Assembly: GCF_900114215.1 (NCBI RefSeq)
Contig: NZ_FOSG01000008.1
Location: forward strand, 218,395 to 282,394
Reading direction: 5' to 3'
DNA from: Streptomyces mangrovi
GTDB lineage: Bacteria; Actinomycetota; Actinomycetes; Streptomycetales; Streptomycetaceae
Length of the DNA stretch: 64,000 nucleotides
The first letter of the stretch is position 1, and every line of letters starts with the position of its first letter. This document shows positions 1 through 6,275 of this stretch, piece after piece. The position numbers and the translations under genes are program-made. The notes under the pieces were generated by a model. It had not been told where the DNA came from. It worked only from the letters and a program-made list of their open reading frames with translations, and ran no database searches.

Positions 1-335
1 TCGACTTCGGGGTCGGCCGGGTAGGGGACGCCGAGCACGGTTGCTTGTGCCCGGTTGTGGACGCGGGTGCCGAGGCTCTTCGCTCGTTCGCCGACCCGGG
101 CCGGGGCGCCGACCAACTCGCGGCGCAGCGCGGTCGGTTCGGTGCGGGCTCGGCGGGCGGTGGCGATGGGTTCGGCGAGGATCTGGTCGGCGGCGACGCC
201 GGCGGCCCAGGGGATGAGTGCGGGCTTGTGGATCGAGTCGAGGGCGTTGGTGACGCTGATGAGGTCGGGGCCCCCGGCGGGGTCGCGGTAGTAGCGACCC
301 CGCTCGGTGGCGACGGCCCATTTCGGGTCGGTCAT
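1..335 (-). CDS. Cas4/RecB-like phage exonuclease, N-terminal part (runs off the window)
   Basis: Open reading frame from ATG at 335-333 to the window edge, about 111 codons, no stop. The translation opens MTDPKWAVATERGRYYRDP and continues with VTNALDSIHKPALIPWAAG and, further on, GTRVHNRAQ. This order (YY...P, SVT.AL....KPAL..WAA, then GT.VH) is what I know from the N-terminus of phage PD-(D/E)XK exonucleases of the Cas4/RecB type; the catalytic D-ExK part would lie outside the window. The start codon overlaps the stop of the upstream 338-codon gene (ATGA), so it is the distal gene of the leftward element operon. A role in phage DNA recombination is inferred from family and context only. Confidence 0.6.
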   Translation of the reverse strand, partial: MTDPKWAVATERGRYYRDPAGGPDLISVTNALDSIHKPALIPWAAGVAADQILAEPIATARRARTEPTALRRELVGAPARVGERAKSLGTRVHNRAQATVLGVPYPADPEV

Positions 336-1348
336 TCGTCGGCCGCCTCGTCGTAGGCGGTGGCGACGGTCAGCGGGGTGACGACGTAGCCGGTCGGCTT
401 CGTCGCGTCGGGGATGCGCCAGCGGACCAGCTCGGCGACGCCGTCCTCGTCGACTTCCCACGCCATAGGCGAGATGGGGTCGTCGCGGAGTTCGTGGGCC
501 TCGCAGTGCTCGTAGGCGGCCTGACGGGTGGTGTAGAGACCCATGACGATCGAGTCGTGCGAGGCGCGGTACACGGTCAGCTCAGCGTCCCGGGTGGACT
601 CGCCCCGCGACGGGGTGTCCTTCCCGGCCTCGGCGTCCTCGCGCTTCCACTGCTCCTCGCGCTCACGGAGACGGCACTGGACGTCGAAGGCACCCTCGTA
701 GTCCTTGGTCTCCGTGCACGTGGCGATCAGCTCGGCGTAGGACTGGCGGATCTCGTTGCGCTTCGCCTCGATGGCGGGGCGCTCCAGTTCGGCGACCCGC
801 GCCCGCAGACGCTCCTCCTCCGCACGGTCCCGGTCCGCGAGCGCCCGCGCGGTGGCGTCGGAGATGCCGCCGATCTGCTGGACCAGCTCGGCCCGCTCGG
901 CCCGCAGCCGCTCCACCTCGGCCAGCAACTCCGGCACCGCCGACCGCGCCACCGCAACGAACGCCGCGTCGGCCTGCGCCCGCCGGGCGGCATACTCGGC
1001 GTCGCAGTGGTCGTCACCCGGCACCCGGTACGTCTCGGAGTCCACGGTGGTGACGGTCACCCCAACGCGGTCACTGCCGATTAGCCAGGACGACCCGGAC
1101 GGCAGCACCTCCCACGATCCGGGCGTCGCAGCGGCGGCCAGCGCGGCGTACTCGGCCAGACGCTCCACCGACAGCGGCTCCCGGACGCTCACGCGGGCGG
1201 CACGCCGCGCCAACAACCGCTCCTTGATCTGCTCATCGGTCGGCCGCTCCCACTTGTGCCAGCCGACCGGGGCCTTCCACTGCTGGAAGTGAGGGCGCTT
1301 CTCGATGCCGCACCAGCGGCAGCCGAACGGGGTAGGCAGAGCGCTCAC
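332..1348 (-). CDS. Phage-type hypothetical protein with N-terminal Cys motif and central coiled coil (338 aa)
   Basis: The N-terminus carries C10-x2-C13 followed by H20 (CRWCGIEKRPH), a possible small zinc site. Residues about 110-235 are rich in Leu/Glu/Arg heptads (VPELLAEVERLRAERAEL and on) and should form a coiled coil; the AFVAVARS.VPELLAEVERLR stretch resembles the Ea22-like hypothetical proteins of actinophages. The C-terminal 90 residues (VYRASHDSIVMGLYTTRQAA) look like a separate small domain. No catalytic motif is visible. It overlaps its upstream neighbour and the downstream nuclease gene by 4 bp each, so translation is probably coupled. I do not know its function. Confidence 0.75.
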   Translation of the reverse strand: MSALPTPFGCRWCGIEKRPHFQQWKAPVGWHKWERPTDEQIKERLLARRAARVSVREPLSVERLAEYAALAAAATPGSWEVLPSGSSWLIGSDRVGVTVTTVDSETYRVPGDDHCDAEYAARRAQADAAFVAVARSAVPELLAEVERLRAERAELVQQIGGISDATARALADRDRAEEERLRARVAELERPAIEAKRNEIRQSYAELIATCTETKDYEGAFDVQCRLREREEQWKREDAEAGKDTPSRGESTRDAELTVYRASHDSIVMGLYTTRQAAYEHCEAHELRDDPISPMAWEVDEDGVAELVRWRIPDATKPTGYVVTPLTVATAYDEAADE

Positions 1349-1728
1349 GCGGCCTCACCACCCGACACACGCCGCACCACCGGCGACGACTGCCGCGCCT
1401 CATGCACCGCCAACAACCGCTCCGCCAGCCGCCGCACCTGCCCGCCGTACAGCGGCAACCGCGTCGACACATGCGCCGTCAGGTCCGCGACGAGCTGCTC
1501 GAACCGCAGATCCGCCGGCACCTGCACCGCGTGCGGGTCAGACCCCTGCGCGTCGACGAGCTCGTCGAACCGCTCCCCGAACTCGTCACCGAGCAGCAGC
1601 TCGACGACGTCCTGCACGATCGTCTGCGCGAACGGCTCGACGTCGAGGGTCACGCCGGCCGGGATCGACTCGACGTACACCCGGTGCGGTCCGGACAGCA
1701 GCACCGTCTTCTCGTCACGGTCAGACAT
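1345..1728 (-). CDS. Hypothetical element protein (127 aa)
   Basis: Acidic 127-residue protein, unrecognised. It begins MSDRDEKTVLLSGPHRVYV and has a helical C-terminal half (VSTRLPLYGGQVRRLAERLLAVHEARQ). No signal peptide, membrane segment or known motif. The gene overlaps the next gene by 4 bp (ATGA) and its upstream neighbour by 8 bp, the usual packing of a phage early operon. Being real is supported by this tight overlap and by strong G/C bias at third codon positions in this frame. Confidence 0.65.
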   Translation of the reverse strand: MSDRDEKTVLLSGPHRVYVESIPAGVTLDVEPFAQTIVQDVVELLLGDEFGERFDELVDAQGSDPHAVQVPADLRFEQLVADLTAHVSTRLPLYGGQVRRLAERLLAVHEARQSSPVVRRVSGGEAA

Positions 1729-1930
1729 GGGTGATCGCTCCCTTCGCGGACACAGCCGCCGACGGGCCGCGCAACACAGTCGGGTCGGCGAGCAGCCCGG
1801 CGTCGTTCAGCGCGAACGCCGCGTCGAGGGCGGGGTCGGTGTTCTCGGTCGGCCGGGTGATGCCGTGCACGAACGCGCGGGCGATCACACGGGCGGCCCG
1901 CTCGATACCGGGGGTCACGGTGCGGCTCAT
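1721..1930 (-). CDS. Small hypothetical element protein (69 aa)
   Basis: Sixty-nine residues, starting MSRTVTPGIERAARVIARAF, with a run ALNDAGLLADPTVLRG in the second half. No recognisable motif. It sits between two element genes with overlaps of 8 bp (downstream) and 4 bp (upstream). The repeated pattern of ATGA junctions along 332-2274 is the main reason to accept such a short frame. Confidence 0.55.
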   Translation of the reverse strand: MSRTVTPGIERAARVIARAFVHGITRPTENTDPALDAAFALNDAGLLADPTVLRGPSAAVSAKGAITHV

Positions 1931-2274
1931 GCGAGCACCGCCCCGCTGTGCACGTCCGCGAGGACGTCCTCACCCTCGACCGCGACCGCGTGCACCACGA
2001 TCGGCACCGCGCCCCCCGGGCGGTCCGGCGTGGCCGTGCGCAGCGTCACCAGCACCGCGCCGTCGTCGACGGGCCCGGTGTGCGCCCGGCCACCGAGCGC
2101 GAACATCCACCGCGACAAGTCGCAGACGTCGGCGACGGTGACGTGCACCGCGTCCGGCCGCGCCTTGACCGCGAGAGCGGGCAGGTTCAGGTAGTCGCGG
2201 GTCACCTCGACGGCGACCGCGTTGGTACGGGCCGACGCACCGGCCGGCGGGGAGTGGGTAGGCTGAACGCTCAC
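1927..2274 (-). CDS. Hypothetical element protein (115 aa)
   Basis: A 115-residue protein with a Pro/Ala-rich N-terminus followed by alternating hydrophobic strands (VAVEVTRDYLNLPALAV, DGAVLVTLRTATPD, VPIVVHAVAVEGEDVL), which suggests a compact beta fold. No family recognised. It is the first gene of the tightly overlapping block 1-2274; the 87 bp between it and the upstream excisionase-like gene show no clear promoter and may just be a short spacer. Confidence 0.6.
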   Translation of the reverse strand: MSVQPTHSPPAGASARTNAVAVEVTRDYLNLPALAVKARPDAVHVTVADVCDLSRWMFALGGRAHTGPVDDGAVLVTLRTATPDRPGGAVPIVVHAVAVEGEDVLADVHSGAVLA

Positions 2275-2361
2275 GGCGTTGGCCTCGCTTCCTGTAGTGG
2301 GTGAAGTAGGGGCGCAGCGCCCCCGGGGTCGTCGGGTCGCATCCGACGGCCCCTCGGCATG

Positions 2362-2640
2362 TCAGGCGGACTGCCGTGCGCGGCCGCGGCGCGGCTTGAT
2401 GACGTCCGCCAGGGGGTGCGGGCCCGACGCGGCGGGCTGCGGGTCGGCCGGCTTCCGGCCGCCGGGCTCGATGTGGAACAGCCGGAACATCTCGGCGATG
2501 TCGGAGTCGGTGAAGAACACGACCCCGCCGATCTTCGAGTGCGGCAAGGACCGGATGTTGTTCCGCAGCCACGACTCTTCGACCGGGGCGAGCAGCTCGG
2601 CGGCCCGCTTGTAGTCGTAGAACCCGGGAAGCTCGCTCAT
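2362..2640 (-). CDS. Excisionase-like helix-turn-helix protein (92 aa)
   Basis: Small DNA-binding protein. Residues 8-55 (YDYKRAAELLAPVEESWLRN then LPHSKIGGVVFFTDSDIAEMF) have the layout of a MerR/HTH_17 excisionase-type winged helix: a recognition segment ending in N-x2-RSLPHSK, then a wing strand and an I/FT..DI..M motif. In actinobacterial integrative elements such a protein near the integrase commonly acts as recombination directionality factor or as a small regulator; which of the two cannot be told here. The start overlaps the upstream XRE gene by 4 bp, so both are probably made from one leftward transcript controlled at 2957-3160. Confidence 0.65.
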   Translation of the reverse strand: MSELPGFYDYKRAAELLAPVEESWLRNNIRSLPHSKIGGVVFFTDSDIAEMFRLFHIEPGGRKPADPQPAASGPHPLADVIKPRRGRARQSA

Positions 2641-2957
2641 GCGGGCACCACCTCGTACTCGTCGGCGGTGTCCGACTCGGCGGGAACGGCGCGGCCGGTC
2701 AGCTCGAACAGGAACGGCGTGTCGACGCCGAGCACGCGGGCGATCCGGGGGGCGACGTCGAACGGCACGTCGCGGCGGGTCCCGTTGGACAGGCTGCCGA
2801 TCGTGCCGTGCGAGACGCCGGCGGCGGCGGCGAGTTCACGCGTGGTGATCTTGCGGCCGGTGCCGGTGCGCTCCATGGCTATGCGCAGTCGGTCGGTGCT
2901 GACGAGCCGCCAGGGCGGCAGGTCGGTGGCCTGCGGGGCAGGCTCGGGGACAGGCAT
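2637..2957 (-). CDS. XRE-family repressor-type regulator (about 106 aa)
   Basis: Helix-turn-helix protein: residues about 25-75 contain RLRIAMERTGTGRKITTREL, AAAAGVSHGTIGSLSNG and PFDVAPRIARVLGV, a classical Cro/CI-type HTH. The frame is open to an ATG at 3005, but I chose the ATG at 2957-2955 because GGGG lies 5 bases before it and because the longer version would run through the inverted repeat at 2977-2996. It is transcribed away from a control region holding several GTTCA palindromes, so it is the best candidate for the element's repressor. It is co-transcribed with the excisionase-like gene. Confidence 0.7.
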   Translation of the reverse strand: MPVPEPAPQATDLPPWRLVSTDRLRIAMERTGTGRKITTRELAAAAGVSHGTIGSLSNGTRRDVPFDVAPRIARVLGVDTPFLFELTGRAVPAESDTADEYEVVPA

Positions 2958-2976
2958 GTTTACCCCAGAGATCGAA

Positions 2977-2996
2977 GTGTTCATTCGGGTGAACAC
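2977..2996. promoter_or_regulatory. Inverted repeat GTGTTCA-N6-TGAACAC
   Basis: Perfect 7-bp arms (2977-2983 and 2990-2996) just upstream of the chosen start of the XRE gene. It uses the same half-site as the three downstream palindromes but in the opposite arm order and with a 6-bp spacer, so it may bind the same protein in a different geometry or a second regulator. Confidence 0.5.
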
Positions 2997-3014
2997 CCCG
3001 AGCATGGCACACCG

Positions 3015-3029
3015 TGAACACCTTGTTCA
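3015..3029. promoter_or_regulatory. Operator copy 1, TGAACA-CCT-TGTTCA
   Basis: Perfect 15-bp palindrome with 6-bp arms and a 3-bp spacer, in the intergenic space between the leftward XRE gene and the rightward XRE gene. Two more copies with identical arms follow at 3039 and 3144, which makes a chance origin very unlikely. Confidence 0.7.
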
Positions 3030-3038
3030 ACTCTCTGG

Positions 3039-3053
3039 TGAACAAAATGTTCA
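3039..3053. promoter_or_regulatory. Operator copy 2, TGAACA-AAA-TGTTCA
   Basis: Second copy of the 15-bp palindrome, starting 24 bp after copy 1. The pair could allow cooperative binding of two repressor dimers on roughly the same face of the helix. Confidence 0.7.
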
Positions 3054-3143
3054 GCGAAATAAACAGCAGGGCATCGCGTGCTCAACCCGATGCACGCGAT
3101 GCCGTGCACCTGCCGTGCGCCCTGCCGCTACCTCGCGATAGCG

Positions 3144-3158
3144 TGAACAATCTGTTCA
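3144..3158. promoter_or_regulatory. Operator copy 3, TGAACA-ATC-TGTTCA
   Basis: Third copy of the palindrome, 105 bp from copy 2 and about 110 bp upstream of the rightward XRE gene start. Its separation from the first two suggests one site cluster per divergent promoter. Confidence 0.7.
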
Positions 3159-3266
3159 ACGTGTGGACTGACCACCCGCATGCCGGACAGGGGCACATCG
3201 GCTCGCGCACCACTGGTCACCGCACGACCCAGCGGACGACGCGACACAGACAGGATGGAACCCACG

Positions 3267-3686
3267 ATGACACAGCAGGACAGGCCAACACCCCCCAGAA
3301 CCGACCTGTCCGACCTCGTGCGCAACCGCCGCGCAGAACTGAACCTCAGCCTGCGCGGACTGGAACGCCGCACGGTAGGAGACGACGGCGAACCCGTCCT
3401 CAAGTACGGATGGCTCAACCGGCTCGAAAAGGCCGTCCCGAACCTCACACCGCCCTTCTACGAGGATCTGCAAGCCCTCGCCCGCGCACTCGACCTCCCC
3501 CTGCAACGACTCCAGGACGCGGCCGGCGCGCAGTTCTTCGGCATCCAGTCCGTGTGGCACCCCAGCGGCCGGGCACGTGCTATCGCCGTCGCCTCCGACC
3601 AACTCGACGAGCGGAAGCAGGAGCAGATCTACCGCCTGATCGAGACGCTCCTCCCGGAACAGGGCGAGGGCGAGCAACGGGCATGA
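3267..3686 (+). CDS. XRE-family regulator (139 aa)
   Basis: Helix-turn-helix protein. After a Pro-rich lead the segment DLVRNRRAELNLSLRGLERR and the later FYEDLQALARALDLPLQRLQ form an HTH_3-like domain, but the linker VGDDGEPVLKYGWLNRLEKA is longer than usual. The C-terminus (LDERKQEQIYRLIETLLPEQ) is helical and probably dimerises. The frame opens at 3180, but ATG codons at 3255 and 3267 are better; 3267 has GGA 7 bases upstream. It is divergent from the leftward XRE gene, giving a CI/Cro-like layout around the palindromes. Target genes unknown. Confidence 0.65.
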   Translation: MTQQDRPTPPRTDLSDLVRNRRAELNLSLRGLERRTVGDDGEPVLKYGWLNRLEKAVPNLTPPFYEDLQALARALDLPLQRLQDAAGAQFFGIQSVWHPSGRARAIAVASDQLDERKQEQIYRLIETLLPEQGEGEQRA

Positions 3687-3853
3687 CCCTTGGCCACGAC
3701 ATGCACCCTCGGTAGTGATCACGTAGCAGGTATGGATGATTTCCAGACTTGCTGACACGATGTTGAACCGTCTGAGGGGCGCCGTGTTTCGGTAACCTGC
3801 ATATGCCGGTCGGGCTCGAACGTGTGTCCGAACGGGGGACAGGGAGGTCAGCA

Positions 3854-4102
3854 GTGATAGACCGTCAACCCGCAGCGCACGCCCGAGTCGAGATCGTCCC
3901 CAACGATCTCATGCCCGATGGCCTGAACGTCCTGTGGCTCGAACGGGACGGCGAGGGCCTGTGGGCCGTCAGAGAAGGATGCTCGCTCATGGACGCCATG
4001 AGCGAGCTGAACATGGCGCTGGTCTACCTCAGCACAGTCGGGCTGTGGCTCCAGCGCTGGGGCGGCCCCTGCGAGCCGCCCCAGCTCCGGATCGCCGCTT
4101 AG
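3854..4102 (+). CDS. Small hypothetical protein next to the integrase (82 aa)
   Basis: Starts at GTG 3854 with an excellent ribosome binding site (GGAGG, 6 bases upstream); an ATG at 3803 in the same frame has no such signal. Sequence begins VIDRQPAAHARVEIVPNDLM and contains NVLWLERDGEGLWAVREG and a helical SLMDAMSELNMALVYLSTVG. No family recognised. Its stop overlaps the stop of the convergent integrase gene by 4 bp (the two stop codons share the bases CTTAGG). Genes of this size beside an integrase are often minor regulators, but nothing here proves it. Confidence 0.65.
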   Translation: MIDRQPAAHARVEIVPNDLMPDGLNVLWLERDGEGLWAVREGCSLMDAMSELNMALVYLSTVGLWLQRWGGPCEPPQLRIAA

Positions 4103-5355
4103 GCGCCGCCGGAAACCGCCCGGAGGCCCGGGCTGATCACCCGGGCCCCGAGCGCACCCTCGATCGCCGCCGTGATCTCGTCGTCGAGCCCGCGCACGAG
4201 GTGCCCGTACCGGTCGACGGTCGTCGAGATCGACTCGTGCCCCACCCTCGCCTGAATCGCCGGCAGCGGAATGTTCGCCGCGATCAGCCACGACACGTGC
4301 GTGTGCCGCAGATCGTGAATCCTCGGACGCTTCGGCAGGCCCTTGTCGATCGCGGCGTCGACCGCCGGCCGCCACTTGCGGTTGTAGAAGTTCGCGTGCC
4401 GCCACGACTTGCCGCCCGGGGTGCGGAACAGGAACGCCTCGGGCTTCTGGCCGCTCATCAGCCGTCGTACCACATCGAGCTGAGCGGGCGACAGGGCCAC
4501 CAGCCGCCGCGCCTTGCGGGTCTTGGGCGGCCCCAGGAAGAACGCCGACGCCGAGCCCTTCGGGGACTTCTTCCATGCCCGCTGGACGGACGCTGTGCCC
4601 CGCGTCAGGTTGATGTCCGACACCCGCAGCGCGGTCGCTTCACCCCACCGCATGCCCGTCCCGACGAGCCAGTCCGCGAGGTCGGCGGCGGCCGGGTCGA
4701 TGGCGCGCAGCTCGGCGGCGATCCGCGCGTACTCCTCATGTTCGAGAAAGCACATCTCCTCCTCGATGTGGTCGTCCAGCCGCGGCAGTCTCGTGCCCTT
4801 GCACGGGTTCGTCGTCCGCAGCTGCGGCTCGGCGTCGACCGCGGCCTGCATGATGCAGAACAGCAGCCCGTGCCGGTTCCGGATCGACTTCGGGTTCGCC
4901 GGCCGCCGCAGCCACTTCTCGGGGTCGCCCGGGTCGGGTTCGCCCTTCACCTCGGCCCGGACCCAGTCCTGCACATCGTCCTTCGTGACGTTGCAGACGG
5001 TCGCGTCGACGACCCGGCCGGACACCTCGGTGTGCTTGAGCAGAGACAGGTGCTGCTCGACGTCGCGCCGGTAGTCCTCTTGGGTGCGCTCGTCGACCTC
5101 GACGAGCCGGTCGACGTACCGCCGGGCCCACGTCATCAGCGGCATGTCGCCGGGGACGGGGTCGGGTTCGACGAATCCCTCGCCCTTGATCCAGCCGTGC
5201 GGCCACTGGCCGTCGTGGGCCTCGACCAGCTTGCGGAACTTCTCGGCGCTGTCGGGGTCGTCGAACCCTTCGGTCTGCCAGGCGCCGTCTTGCCGCCACT
5301 TCACCTGATACGTGGTCTCACCGCTCTTGCGCGGTCGCTTCACGATGCTCGCCAT
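4099..5355 (-). CDS. int: Tyrosine site-specific integrase (418 aa)
   Basis: Phage-type tyrosine recombinase that would integrate and excise the element at the neighbouring tRNA-His gene. Arm-binding N-terminus at about 1-65 (MASIVKRPRKSGETTYQVKW), core-binding SAM-like domain about 70-180, catalytic domain about 200-390. The catalytic set is complete: R236 (GMRWGE), H347 and R350 (HDLRH), H373 (VGHES) and the nucleophile Y383 (DRYGH). I chose ATG 5355 rather than the frame start at 5418: a TATCTT box lies six bases before this ATG, so the message is probably leaderless, and homologues start with a basic MASI-like end. The gene points away from the tRNA, the normal layout for tRNA-targeting elements. 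Confidence 0.93.
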   Translation of the reverse strand: MASIVKRPRKSGETTYQVKWRQDGAWQTEGFDDPDSAEKFRKLVEAHDGQWPHGWIKGEGFVEPDPVPGDMPLMTWARRYVDRLVEVDERTQEDYRRDVEQHLSLLKHTEVSGRVVDATVCNVTKDDVQDWVRAEVKGEPDPGDPEKWLRRPANPKSIRNRHGLLFCIMQAAVDAEPQLRTTNPCKGTRLPRLDDHIEEEMCFLEHEEYARIAAELRAIDPAAADLADWLVGTGMRWGEATALRVSDINLTRGTASVQRAWKKSPKGSASAFFLGPPKTRKARRLVALSPAQLDVVRRLMSGQKPEAFLFRTPGGKSWRHANFYNRKWRPAVDAAIDKGLPKRPRIHDLRHTHVSWLIAANIPLPAIQARVGHESISTTVDRYGHLVRGLDDEITAAIEGALGARVISPGLRAVSGGA

Positions 5356-5386
5356 GGCCCGAAGATAGGGCGGTTCAGGCGGCTTG

Positions 5387-5405
5387 TGTTCCCACGATGT
5401 TCCCA
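5387..5405. repeat. Direct repeat TGTTCCCA x2, 11-bp period
   Basis: Two identical 8-mers at 5387-5394 and 5398-5405, one helical turn apart, between the integrase promoter and the tRNA. The position suits arm-type integrase sites or a site for the directionality factor. Confidence 0.4.
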
Positions 5406-5422
5406 AATTCCTTAGCAAGACG

Positions 5423-5454
5423 AAGGGCTGACCCGTTTTCGCAGGTCAGCCCTT
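5423..5454 (-). terminator. Hairpin downstream of tRNA-His
   Basis: Perfect 11-bp arms (AAGGGCTGACC / GGTCAGCCCTT) with a 10-base loop, 10 bases after the tRNA 3' end on the minus strand. It probably ends the tRNA transcript and also separates it from the integrase promoter. If the element's core site is the tRNA 3' end, this hairpin belongs to the element. Confidence 0.6.
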
Positions 5455-5464
5455 GATCATCTAG

Positions 5465-5538
5465 GGTGAGTAACGGGACTCGAACCCGCGACATCCTGGA
5501 CCACAACCAGGTGCTCTACCAGCTGAGCTATACCCACC
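5465..5538 (-). tRNA. tRNA-His (anticodon GTG)
   Basis: Read on the minus strand, the 74-base gene folds as a full cloverleaf: acceptor stem GTGGGTA/TACTCAC, D-arm AGCTCAGCTGGTAGAGC, anticodon stem CCTGG/CCAGG with loop TTGTGGT (anticodon GTG, His), and T-arm GCGGGTTCGAGTCCCG. The extra G(-1) opposite C73 that marks tRNA-His is present; CCA is not encoded. The 3' end faces the integrase, so this is the likely attachment gene, with the element restoring the 3' half. Confidence 0.95.
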
Positions 5539-5583
5539 ATGACCGGCGCTCGTGGTGCTTTCCGCACCGGCCGATAAGAGTGT

Positions 5584-5602
5584 ACAGGGTCGTGGACCCT
5601 GT
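5584..5602. repeat. Inverted repeat ACAGGGTC-GTG-GACCCTGT
   Basis: Perfect 8-bp arms with 3-bp spacer about 46 bp upstream of tRNA-His and downstream of orn. It could be an operator or a small hairpin; no other evidence. Confidence 0.35.
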
Positions 5603-5634
5603 CCGCGCACCATTGTTCCGTGTGGCACCGGACG

Positions 5635-5656
5635 GCCCCGGGAGGAGCCCCGGGGC
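5635..5656 (-). terminator. Terminator of the adpA-orn transcript
   Basis: Arms GCCCCGGG/CCCGGGGC with a 6-base loop, 3 bases past the orn stop codon on the minus strand. Stable G/C stem without a strong U tract, typical of actinobacterial terminators. Confidence 0.55.
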
Positions 5657-5659
5657 GCC

Positions 5660-6265
5660 TCAGCCCGCGGCCGGCAGCACGTGCCGGGCCGCGATACTCC
5701 GCGCCGTCTCCGAGTCCGGGCCGGGTCCGGGGACGAAGACCGCCTCGCGGTAGTAGCGCAGTTCCGCGATGGACTCCCTGATGTCCGCCAGCGCCCGGTG
5801 GTTGCCGCTCTTCTCCGGACTGTTGTAGTACGCCTTCGGATACCAGCGCCGAGCCAGCTCCTTGATCGAGGAGACGTCGACGATCCGGTAGTGGAGGTAG
5901 CCCTCCAGCGTCGGCATGTCGCGCATCAGGAAGCCGCGGTCGGTCCCGACGGAGTTTCCGCACAGCGGGGCCCGTCCGGGCTCGGGGACGTGCTTCCTGA
6001 CGTACTCCAGGACCCGCTGTTCGGCGTCCTCCAGCGTGGTGCCCCCGGCCAGCTCGTCGAGCAGACCGGAGGCGGTGTGCATCTCGCGGACGACGTCGGG
6101 CATGGTGTCCAGCGCCTCGGCGGGCGGACGGATCACGATGTCCACCCCGTCACCGAGCACGTTCAGCTCCGAGTCGGTGACCAGCGCGGCCACCTCGATG
6201 AGAGCGTCTTCGGACAGCGAGAGCCCGGTCATCTCGCAGTCGATCCACACCATGCGATCGTTCAT
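5660..6265 (-). CDS. orn: Oligoribonuclease (201 aa)
   Basis: 3'-5' exoribonuclease of the DnaQ/DEDDh fold that finishes degradation of 2-5 nt RNA and of linear c-di-GMP product. The DEDDh residues are visible: D and E in WIDCEMTG (motif I), D in GNSVGTDRGFL (motif II), and H/D in NHRALADI (motif III). About 200 residues, the family's length. The start is ATG 6265, ten bases after the adpA stop, so the two are co-transcribed, as I know for adpA-ornA in other Streptomyces, where loss of the enzyme disturbs growth and development. A longer in-frame start at 6370 would lie inside adpA and is rejected. Confidence 0.95.
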   Translation of the reverse strand: MNDRMVWIDCEMTGLSLSEDALIEVAALVTDSELNVLGDGVDIVIRPPAEALDTMPDVVREMHTASGLLDELAGGTTLEDAEQRVLEYVRKHVPEPGRAPLCGNSVGTDRGFLMRDMPTLEGYLHYRIVDVSSIKELARRWYPKAYYNSPEKSGNHRALADIRESIAELRYYREAVFVPGPGPDSETARSIAARHVLPAAG

Positions 6266-6275
6266 GCGCTCCAGC

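Noticed and set aside
5457..5963. Protein frame covering tRNA-His
   Set aside because: It reads through a structural tRNA and antisense through part of orn.
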